From Stephanodiscus triporus (lineage: Eukaryota; Bacillariophyta; Thalassiosirophyceae; Thalassiosirales; Thalassiosiraceae), in contig JALLAZ010000347.1 of the NCBI GenBank assembly GCA_036939755.1, forward strand, positions 1 to 20,172: a stretch of 20,172 nt of DNA, written 5' to 3'. The notes beneath the pieces are model-generated. The model was given only the letters and a program-made list of their open reading frames with translations. It ran no database searches and was not told the origin of the DNA. Positions 9,901 through 17,045 of this stretch are shown in pieces; within the stretch, counting starts at the first letter, position 1; the number at the start of each line of letters is the position of its first letter. The position numbers and the translations under genes were made by a program.

Positions 9901-12900
9901 CGAAGGCAATAAATTTAATGTCTATGGCGACAAACCTTTTGGAAATCAAAGGAAGCACTTCTGCTTCATTCAAAAGCTTCCAACTCTTGTGATGGATTAA
10001 GTATTCGTTCCAACATGGTGGCCATGGACGGCTCGGACTGGCGGGCCTTACTGTGATGTAGCTGCTGATGATTTTTTTCAGCACTAAAATGCTAGCTCGT
10101 TCTATTGCCTGCTTAATTGAGGCTATCACGCCAATCCTCGCGTCAGCATTAAGTTCGCCGTGAAAGTCAACAGTTCTGCATGTTCAATTAAGAAAATGTA
10201 TTAAAATGACTAAAACTAAAACTACTTCAATCCAAAAACATGTACTCACATTGTGTAAAGTCGTGATACTATGGACGATTGAATGACGCGGACGATGCAA
10301 TAATAAGCGAGGCTGAGAATTTTGTAGATTTACGAAAGTTAAACAGTTAGTATCACAAGTAAAATGCAATTTGCACCTTCGGATAGAGATGCAATCATAT
10401 TGGGTGCTTCGGTGAGCCGCCAGCCAGTCTTTCTAAGACAGGGATAACTTTTCTATCTTCACAACATCTGATTTTGTGCATCCGAACCAAAGTAAAAGAA
10501 AGACTTACTCATCATCTTGTGCGGGAGTGATAACCTTGAAATATGATTCACGGTCAGAGATGACTCCAGTTGACCACATCGCGAGAGCTGAATACATTTC
10601 ATCCTCCCCTTTATTTTGTTCTATTGCATCATCAAATATGTTCTTGTTTTTATCGTAATGGCTTGGTCCGACCGTAACGATCTCAAACGTTTCACATCTG
10701 AAATGGCGAAATCTCTGCAATCTCGACATTGAGTCAAGCCTACCTAGAAAAGACGACCCAGGGGCGAAGTGGTTGATACTACCCCAGCCTGGCATGCACA
10801 GGTAGGATTCAAGATAGTCCTCCTTCCTAATCCATCTTAGAATTGAACATATTCTGTTCGCGGCTGCCTTTGAGGAAGCAGAAACACGCCGACCACGCAG
10901 CATTAGTTTCTCAGAGCCAGTATTGGATCCAAACATCTTCTTAACAGTTTGAAGGAAGTCTGTATCATTGCCTGAAAGCTCAAGCTTGATGTGTGCCTGT
11001 CCGACAGTTGGGATATGATACGGTGACGATAAGAAGGTGCATTCGTAGTGAATCGCAACGCCACAGTCTTCAAGGTATAGTACCAAGTGAACAGACAACT
11101 TATTTATGTCTTGGGTATCATGCCCATATCGCCTTGCACGGTATCCTTCAATAACTCGAGTCATCAAAATCGACTTTATGCGAACAGGCTGAATGCTGTA
11201 ACGTGAAAGTACAATTCGCTCTCTTGGCTGAGAAGTTTCAAATCCTGCACCAAAGGACTTTGGTCTGGAATCGTGCTCAGTGGAGTTTGGTGCTTCAATG
11301 AGCTTTCGTAACAGAGTTGCCGTGCTACCACCACTTCCCGAGCTGCGAGAGAGACTGCTAGACCCTGGTGCACTCATCGCAGTTCGAACTGATGATTGAG
11401 AGGATCCTGTAGGGGTGAAGGGACTCATTGTGAACAGAGTAAACCATTGTAGAGCATTGGGTTTGATCGAACGCTTTTTGAAGCTGAAATGGTAGTCAGA
11501 CTGGAGGGTGGAGGTAGTAGAGGATCCAGCAGTTGTCGCAACGCAATTGTCAAGAAGTGACGAATGGAGAAAGATGCCACCAGACAGAGAGCACATATAT
11601 CGGAGAGATTGCGAATCGTTTGATACACTCAGCGATAATGGAGAAAAAGTCGCTCCAATAATGTCAAGTTGGGATGATTCGTGTACGCTCCTTTGACTCG
11701 ATGACAAGTCCAACACTGATATTGGCACATCTGTCCTAGACGTTCCACTCAATGATTCAAACACACCACCACAATGGACATTTCGGCAGTCTGTCGCAAT
11801 TAGCAAAACCGGTCTTCCCTCTGGCGGAAGAGTAGATAGTGCGGCATCACCTACCGCAAGCAAATCCTTTATGTGGGACATGACACGAGTGCGGTTCTGA
11901 GGAGTTGGGAGAGAAAATGAGCCCAAAGAAGACATTGCCGGGATGCCGTCTCTCCCCGCAACGCCAAATCCTGAAAAATCTCTTTCTCCGCATAGACGTT
12001 CTGCTATAACGCCCTCCACTTCGCTCAGTGCCCATCTCTCAATTTGGCACGCCAACTCGAGCGCGGATGCCTCATCCGTCACGCGATAGTCTCTGACTAA
12101 TAACCCTGCCGACGCAGGATCACCCTTAGACGTAGGAGGATATGCCGCCACGACAGTGATTGCGAGATTGGGCTTCCAACGTCCGAAGGCTATGCCTAGA
12201 CCAGACACAGAGACTGGTGGGACCTCTATCGGCTGGACCAGTCCTAGAAGATAAGTCTTGATAAGCGTGCCAAGGCGGTCTAAAGGCACGCAGCAAGTGT
12301 CGTTCGTCGTAGGTGCACTGCCCTTCCCCTCTCCGAATCCTCCAAAATCCTCAATTATTCTGTATGTACCAAAAGTAGAAGTGAGGCTCGGGCTTGCATC
12401 CACCAAAATGGCAATCGAAGTCAGCTCATAGGCAAAAGATACCCGTGTGTTGGGACTGAGTGTTAGTGGGAGGAAACGAGGCTGATGGCATCGCTTCCCC
12501 CCCCCTCCGCTACCACCTCTGCCACCGTCAGTTTTCTCCCGTCGTTTCAACCTGCCCCATGCAACTTGCGCCCACGCGTTGAACTCCCGATGCTTCGATC
12601 GCAATGCACGTTTCGTTGTTCTTTCTTGCTGAGCACCACCACTGCCGCCTGGGACGCACTCGAGGAGAGAAACTACTCCACAAAAGCAGTGACTTTTAGC
12701 GTCTGTATCTGAGCATCCGCCGTTGCCTTCGTCGTTGCTACTATTGATAGCTGATCCTCCTCCCTCTTGCGTAGAAACGCTCTGTCCTCGTTCTCTCTGA
12801 CGAACTCTTGCCTGCTGTACCGCCCTCATGGGGAGAGATGTCAGAGTCTCAATTAAATCAAAATGGTAACTGGAAATATGCGTTGTATGAGTGGGAATAA

Positions 12901-13106
12901 TTCATTCAATTGATAGCCGTATATCCGAAAAGAACCCAGGCAGATCAACACAGTTTTTTCTGGCCCACATTATTATTTCGTGCTACTCACCAGCAGCGTT
13001 CGGCGAGACCAAACTTGGCATGATTTCCTAATAATATCGAAACACCGCTTGCGTCTCCCAGCGATTGCAAAGAGATTTTGTTGACGTTGCCACTTGAAGT
13101 AATCAT
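3955..13106 (-). CDS. SZT2: SZT2-like giant protein (KICSTOR scaffold family), six-exon model
   Basis: Exons 13106-12991, 12869-10509, 10312-10250, 10175-10052, 9921-7065 and 6986-3955 join in phase into 2850 residues; human SZT2 is about 3430. The ATG at 13106 opens a helical N-terminus (residues 1-70). Around residues 170-200 the segment PLTLSPNTRVSF then AILVDASPS resembles the start of SZT2. It is followed by a von Willebrand-A-like region (LLIATDC near 345-365) and a segment around 600-620 (SILMTRVIEGYRAR) resembling SZT2's I-x-x-R-V-x-E-G motif. The last exon has RRLAFIVRIS...TYNVKPELRAHL, also SZT2-like, and a basic disordered insert (about 5530-5850). In animals SZT2 joins KPTN, ITFG2 and KICS2 in KICSTOR, which places GATOR1 on lysosomes to restrain TORC1. 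Family assignment rests on recalled similarity. Least certain are the junctions between 10.5 and 9.9 kb. Confidence 0.65.
6987..7064 (-). other. Intron 5 of the SZT2-like gene
   Basis: A 78-bp intron with donor GTAAGA at 7064 and acceptor AAAATGTAG ending at 6987, phase 1. It joins the two very long open frames (9921-7065 and 6986-3955). The second is open well upstream of its first Met codon, as expected for an internal exon. Confidence 0.75.
9922..10051 (-). other. Probable intron 4 of the SZT2-like gene
   Basis: A 130-bp candidate with donor GTAAGG at 10051 and acceptor GCCATAG ending at 9922, phase 0. A frame change between about 10.05 and 9.9 kb is required, and this pair supplies it. 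The doubt is that the upstream frame stays open through the whole intron and looks coding (WNEYLIHHKSWKLLNEAEV), so the true junction may be elsewhere or the intron may sometimes be retained. Confidence 0.45.
10176..10249 (-). other. Intron 3 of the SZT2-like gene
   Basis: A 74-bp intron with donor GTGAGT at 10249 and acceptor CATGCAG ending at 10176, phase 2. It joins two short exons into a convincing reading (IVSRLYTI|TVDFHGELNADARIGV), although neither exon would be called alone. Confidence 0.65.
10313..10508 (-). other. Intron 2 of the SZT2-like gene (may hide a small exon)
   Basis: The donor is a perfect GTAAGT at 10508 (phase 2), just before an in-frame stop. The acceptor TTCTCAG ends at 10313 and is preceded by an ACTAAC branch-point-like site. 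Direct joining of 10509 to 10312 keeps phase and gives a 196-bp intron. Inside it, 10432-10377 has its own acceptor (CTGTCTTAG) and a GTGCAA donor and looks coding, but its 56-nt length breaks the phase. A 30-nt version starting at 10406 would keep it. Confidence 0.5.
12870..12990 (-). other. Intron 1 of the SZT2-like gene
   Basis: A 121-bp intron with donor GTGAGT at 12990 and acceptor TTTCCAG ending at 12870, phase 2. It joins the 116-nt first exon (ATG 13106) to the main N-terminal exon upstream of the Met at 12829. The joined reading (…GLAERC|CYHFDLIETL) has the helical pattern expected before the SZT2 N-terminal domain. Confidence 0.65.
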
Positions 13107-13515
13107 TATTGTAGAGAGATGCTGTCGATGGTAATGGTGCGAATGGCGGTGGCTTACGGTGTTCGGGCTGCACTTTTCGCCGTCGGCAGCAGCAGTAGGA
13201 CCTGAGCGACCCCACCACTAATGCTGGAGCCAGATGGCGTCCAACATGGAGCATATCATTTCGAGGTGCTGCCCTTGTCGTTTTTACATGTAAAAATTTA
13301 CCGCTATTCTCGTGATTTCGATAAGTACTACAGTCTCCAGTACAATTGCGACAAGGGAAAAATCGAGATAATTTCCCTTCGTACTGTTCCTCTACAGTAT
13401 CTCTCTACGCCAAGCTAGGGGAACCACGAGACTAAGGTATGTAAATAGTAGGGTGTAGAGTATCGTACTCTCTAGAGAGGTGATTGCTGGGATTGAGCAG
13501 AGGCCTTCTAATAAC
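13107..13515. promoter_or_regulatory. Divergent intergenic region between the SZT2-like and syntaxin genes
   Basis: About 410 bp separate the two divergent start codons and should hold both promoters. The minus strand of 13140-13254 is open and Pro/Arg-rich, probably 5' UTR of the SZT2-like gene. The rest has AT-rich patches around 13300-13400. No TATA box or known operator could be assigned. Confidence 0.4.
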
Positions 13516-14928
13516 ATGGCCGCCGTCATTCCGCCGCCGCCATCGCGCAGCAGCAACCCGCCGCCGCCGTGGAGGACCCACGCAGTCGACAGGAGCGTCG
13601 AATTCCTCTCCGCCGCACGCACCGCGTTGAAGATCTCCCAGCAGCGGCGTCGACGACGACAGTCGTCGAGTAACGACGACGATGACGACGACGGTCCCCC
13701 CCTCCCGGAGTGGTTGGCGGATCTGAACCCCGCGGATCTGCATCTTTACCGACACCCCAGCTCGCACGACGACGGCGACGGGGGTTGCGACGGGCCGTCC
13801 CTCGTCCGCGACTCGCTGGCCCTGCTTCGCCTGCTCGACTCGCACCTCTCCGACCTCCACACCCTCGTGCGTCGGCGCGGACACACCAACGATCCCACGA
13901 TCGAGATCCAGGGCCTCATGGAGCGCTTCCAGGAGGGGGCGAGGGAGGTGAAGGACGTGTGCGACTCGCTCCGACTGGCGGGGACGCGTCCGCCCCGCGA
14001 CGACGGCGCTCGGCCGTCGTCGTCGTCGGCTCAGCGGAGGAAGCACTACGAGATGCTGTCGCTGCAGCTGGAGGCGCAGGCGAGGGAGCGCACCGACGCG
14101 CTCAAGAGGGAGCTGGAGACGAGGAGTCGCGTGCTGAGGGATCAGAGCCATCGGAGGAAGCTGCTGGCGAGCGGCGGCGTCGGCGTCGGCGTCGGCGTCG
14201 GCGCGGCGGGCGTCGGCCCCGATCCCCCCCCCCTCTCGTCGGGAACGAGAACGACGCAGCGTCCGCCTACCCGATTGCCGACCCAGAATGATGCAGCGTT
14301 GAACGCTGCGTCCTCCCAGTTCCAATCGCCGCTATTCACGGCTACATCGGGTGGGAGGGTCGCCGCCGCGACCGCGAGGAGGAACGCGCCGTCGTCCGCG
14401 ACGGCCTACCCCGCCTACGCGGGATACGGCGGAACCTCCGCGACGTCGTCGGCCGCGGCGGCGGGTTACGGAGGCGCGGTGACATCCCCGCCCCCCGTTA
14501 TGGGGATGCGACAGCGGAGGCAGCAACATCGTGGGGGACAATCGAGCGTGCAGATCGACAGCGGAGGCGGTGACGAATACGAGGACAAGTACAACAAGTC
14601 GTCGGAATCGCCGTCGTCGTCGATGCAACAACAGATATCGCAACGACGGGAACAGCGCGCCACGCACGCACGGGCACAGCAGGCGCGCATCGCCGAGCGG
14701 TCCATTGCGGAGCTGGGCGTAATGTTCACGAAGATGTCGACCCTGATAAGCCAGCAGGGGGAGGTCCTCGAGCGGATAGAGGACGACGTCGAGGCGGCGG
14801 GGATGGACATCGACGCGGGTCACGACGAGCTGGTAAAGGTTTACGGAATGACCAAGGGCAACCGAGGGCTGATACTGAAGGTGTTTGGGATATTGATATT
14901 CTTGATAATTTTCTTTAAGTTGTATTGA
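13516..14928 (+). CDS. Qa-SNARE of the Sed5/syntaxin-5 type
   Basis: Start chosen at the ATG at 13516 (context aacATGG), 12 codons inside an open frame from 13480; 470 residues, no intron. In numbering from 13480, DRSVEFLSAART (37-48) matches the DRT-x-EF N-terminal peptide of Sed5/STX5 that binds Sly1-type SM proteins. Residues 106-166 form the Habc helices, including the family's P-x-x-EIQ-L motif (DPTIEIQGL). About 170-370 is an unusually long low-complexity Ser/Arg/Gly/Ala linker with a Gly-Val run. The SNARE helix covers about 390-450 with the central zero-layer Gln at 426 (LISQQGEVLERIE). A C-terminal anchor (LILKVFGILIFLIIFFKLY) ends the protein. Role: fusion of ER-to-Golgi and intra-Golgi vesicles. 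The gene is GC-rich, unlike most of the SZT2-like gene beside it. Confidence 0.9.
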   Translation: MAAVIPPPPSRSSNPPPPWRTHAVDRSVEFLSAARTALKISQQRRRRRQSSSNDDDDDDGPPLPEWLADLNPADLHLYRHPSSHDDGDGGCDGPSLVRDSLALLRLLDSHLSDLHTLVRRRGHTNDPTIEIQGLMERFQEGAREVKDVCDSLRLAGTRPPRDDGARPSSSSAQRRKHYEMLSLQLEAQARERTDALKRELETRSRVLRDQSHRRKLLASGGVGVGVGVGAAGVGPDPPPLSSGTRTTQRPPTRLPTQNDAALNAASSQFQSPLFTATSGGRVAAATARRNAPSSATAYPAYAGYGGTSATSSAAAAGYGGAVTSPPPVMGMRQRRQQHRGGQSSVQIDSGGGDEYEDKYNKSSESPSSSMQQQISQRREQRATHARAQQARIAERSIAELGVMFTKMSTLISQQGEVLERIEDDVEAAGMDIDAGHDELVKVYGMTKGNRGLILKVFGILIFLIIFFKLY

Positions 14929-15538
14929 ATCCGATTTGGTGTATTATCGCTAATTAGGTGGGGTGAGAGTATTCGTTGCGCTACGCTGATTTCTCAGTCG
15001 AAAATTTGTTCATGCGCATCATTTTTTTTTCATTAAGGTATTTACCGCTCGTCACGTCTAAGTGTGTTTAGTATGCGATCTTGGCACGTCATAGCGAAAC
15101 GGCGGAGACGTGCCCGTAGAATCCCTACTATGAAAAAAGGATCCCGATGCATGCCAGTAATAAACAAAAAGTTATTGAGAGTGTTACAAACAATCAATCT
15201 GCCAACCAGATGTGATGTATTTTTATGGTATGGTACATTGACCCCGAATAGAAATCGAAGTCAGCGGAACGGTTGAGTGATCTTCATTGACATTTAGTTG
15301 CAATACCATACAGACATTTCACAGGCAGAGCTAGCTAAGTAAGTATTCTAATAATCGTATAGAGTATTTTTTGTTGCGATTCGTCTACGCATTATTGAGA
15401 TCCTATTTTGATACCATCTCATCCATCATCCAATCGAAATTATTCATCCACAATCGAGTGTTACATACTCCACCCTCCCATGGACCGAATAGCGCGTCGA
15501 ATTTCGGAATTCTCGGACAGAAGACACAACCGAGACGA
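14929..15538. other. Convergent 3' intergenic region, no gene seen
   Basis: These 610 bp lie between the stops of the syntaxin gene (+) and the Tim17-family gene (-). The stretch is AT-rich compared with the flanking genes. It contains a 70-codon plus frame (15064-15276) with no recognisable motif and an Arg/Lys-rich, non-specific composition; it was not called. No tRNA, repeat or hairpin was found. Confidence 0.5.
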
Positions 15539-16219
15539 TCAAACCTTCCCATCCTCCCTCATGAATACGTGAAAGCTGTCCATCGCCACCAACATGACCG
15601 CGTACGGCAGGCTCGCCCTCCACTCCCTCCTCGCGAATATCCCGCCCAGGGCCGCGACCCCCCCCGCGCATATTTCGCCGGCGTCGCCCGGATCGACGAG
15701 CACGCGCGTGCCGTACTTAACGGCGTGGAACGCCCCGAAGAACGCCCCGAAGAAAAGGCCGCTCCTGTACGTTCCCTGGAATACGAATTTCCCCTGCGCC
15801 GACCGCGACGCCGCCCTGAGCATGTCCGAGGACTGCGCGAGGCGGATCGAGTCCATGAATCCGAAGCACATGCCGGTGATGGATCCGATGGTCGCTCCGA
15901 AGGCGACGTTGCGGAGGAGGTCGGACGTCTGGTACGGCCGGCCGACGCGGCCGAGGAAGTTCGCCTCCTGGGTTTGCTCCCGGGGGGGAGGAGATGTTGG
16001 CGAGGATGATGACGACGACGATTCGGACGACGACGTCGCGCCGTCGTCCGACCCCACCCTCCGCCGTTCGTCCGCGGCCTCGCGCGCCAGGTCCCTCAAC
16101 ACCCGCTCCCTCATCAGATCGACGTTCTCCTCCGAGTGGCCGCCCTCGGAGGAGGAGGGCGGCGCCACGGGTATGGCGCGGGACCACGGTATCGATCGAC
16201 TCCTGTCCCAGGACGACAT
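15539..16219 (-). CDS. Tim17/Tim22/Tim23/PMP24-family membrane protein
   Basis: The product has 226 residues, with start ATG at 16219 (context gacgATGTCGTC on the minus strand) and no intron. Residues 1-95 are hydrophilic: an Arg/Glu helix (35-55), then a poly-Ser stretch (63-73) and prolines. Four weakly hydrophobic, Gly-rich helices follow at about 103-122 (GATIGSITGMCFG), 151-170 (GLFFGAFFGAF), 183-197 (CAGGVAALGG) and 203-219. The G-x-x-x-G spacings and four-helix layout are those of the Tim17/22/23 family: inner-membrane translocase channels, complex I assembly factor TIMMDC1, and related proteins. It lacks features that would mark it as core Tim17, Tim22 or Tim23. A TIMMDC1-like or peripheral member is more likely. 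Mitochondrial inner membrane is probable, but a plastid or peroxisomal member is possible. Confidence 0.75.
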   Translation of the reverse strand: MSSWDRSRSIPWSRAIPVAPPSSSEGGHSEENVDLMRERVLRDLAREAADERRRVGSDDGATSSSESSSSSSSPTSPPPREQTQEANFLGRVGRPYQTSDLLRNVAFGATIGSITGMCFGFMDSIRLAQSSDMLRAASRSAQGKFVFQGTYRSGLFFGAFFGAFHAVKYGTRVLVDPGDAGEICAGGVAALGGIFARREWRASLPYAVMLVAMDSFHVFMREDGKV

Positions 16220-16572
16220 TTTGTTCCGGTGACAGCAAATAATCTTATCAAATTGAGCAGTTGGGCATCGATTCGTCCTCTTGGGAATTAAATGTCGTTG
16301 ACCATTGAATTCCTCGCGCTCACCGGGCGGTATTTCAGGCCGTTCTCCATCCTCTCTCCATCAATCCCGCCGCCGCAAAAAACCCGCTCTTTCTCTAATA
16401 GTAGAGAGGCATTACGCCGCGATTTGCTCTCTGTTCGCTCTTTGTACGCGCGCGCGGGAACGTGTTTTGTAACCCTTGAGACCGATGTTACGCGTTCGCT
16501 TTTGTCGTGGGTCTCCCCTTCAAGTTGCTGGATGTCGCAGCGGGCGCAACTCTGTTTTTTCAGTTTTTTCCT

Positions 16573-16636
16573 CTCTGCTTCCTCTTTGTCTGCTCGCAAA
16601 TCTCAAGATTTGCGAGCAGACAAAGAGGAAGCAGAG
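16573..16636. repeat. Perfect inverted repeat, 31-bp arms, 2-nt spacer
   Basis: The left arm 16573-16603 (CTCTGCTTCC…GCAAATCT) is the exact reverse complement of the right arm 16606-16636, with CA between them. The first base pair outside does not match, so the arms have sharp ends. It could be joined transposon ends, a fold-back element, or a sequencing or assembly fold-back. Confidence 0.95.
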
Positions 16637-16720
16637 CTTGTGCACAGTTGCATAGGAATTCGTGGAAATGACACCCTATGCTGCTCTCCTGTTTGCTCCC
16701 CCTCCCCACAACGCATAAAA

Positions 16721-16723
<3 letters not shown>

Positions 16724-16775
<52 letters not shown>
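16724..16775. repeat. 52-base poly-C homopolymer
   Basis: An uninterrupted run of 52 C. The sequence before it (CCCCTCCCCACAACGCATAAAATAA) is echoed after it (CCCCTCCCCACAGCGCCTAAAATA), followed by another 10-C run. The pattern suggests local duplication plus expansion. The exact length is not trustworthy in any read technology. Confidence 0.9.
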
Positions 16776-16814
16776 ATCCCCCTCCCCACAGCGCCTAAAA
16801 TACCCCCCCCCCCT

Positions 16815-16865
16815 GCTGCCGCCGCCACCCTCGCCGCCGCCGCCATCCTCGCCGCCGCCGCCAAC
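16815..16865 (+). repeat. CCG-rich trinucleotide repeat
   Basis: Imperfect GCC/CCG units alternate with CATCCTCG and CACCCTCG interruptions. They encode only Pro or Ala runs in the open frames crossing them. Confidence 0.7.
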
Positions 16866-17045
16866 GCCGGTGCTGCCCTCCTTCGTCTGCTGTCATCGTC
16901 GCCGTCCGCCATCGATACTCCCAAACGCTCCCCCGTCCTCCTACGGCCGCGTCCGTCGTCGTCCACCGCCGCTATTTTCCCAGCCTCCAGTCACTGGCAA
17001 CGCCGCTATCGCCGTCGTAGTCGTATACAGCCAAGCATCCTTGAC

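Larger units (their letters stand above)
16220..17045. other. Repeat-rich non-coding stretch upstream of the transposon genes
   Basis: This stretch should hold the Tim17-family promoter (near 16220-16400), then a perfect hairpin (16573-16636), a 52-base C run (16724-16775) flanked by two copies of a similar CCCCTCCCCACA…TAAAATA sequence, and a CCG-rich stretch (about 16815-16865). The long open frames across it only encode Pro, Arg or Gly runs and are products of the repeats. Confidence 0.6.

Noticed and set aside
12973..13254. 93-codon minus frame ending at the SZT2-like intron 1 donor
   Set aside because: It looked like a first exon (SRRTLL|GTGAGT) but is phase 0, whereas the next exon needs phase 2. 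The neighbouring frame from ATG 13106 fits the splice exactly.
13221..13418. 65-codon plus frame upstream of the syntaxin gene
   Set aside because: It lies in the divergent promoter region and shows no family resemblance; probably chance.
13432..14325. 297-codon minus-strand frame antisense to the syntaxin gene
   Set aside because: Arg/Leu/Val-rich composition is typical of the complement of GC-rich codons; the plus strand carries the recognisable SNARE features.
14332..14823. 163-codon minus-strand frame antisense to the syntaxin gene
   Set aside because: It is Arg-rich, has no motif and lies fully opposite a well-supported SNARE gene; it is a mirror of GC-rich coding sequence.
15064..15276. 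70-codon plus frame in the syntaxin/Tim17-family intergenic region
   Set aside because: No recognisable domain, ordinary length for chance and no splice context.
15371..16238. Plus and minus frames of 170-212 codons over the Tim17-family gene
   Set aside because: Only the minus frame 16219-15539 has Gly-rich membrane helices; the others are Arg/Pro/Ala-rich shadows.
16288..16723. Overlapping frames on both strands (103 and 143 codons) across the hairpin
   Set aside because: No motif, low-complexity composition, and they run through a perfect palindrome; more likely promoter and UTR sequence.
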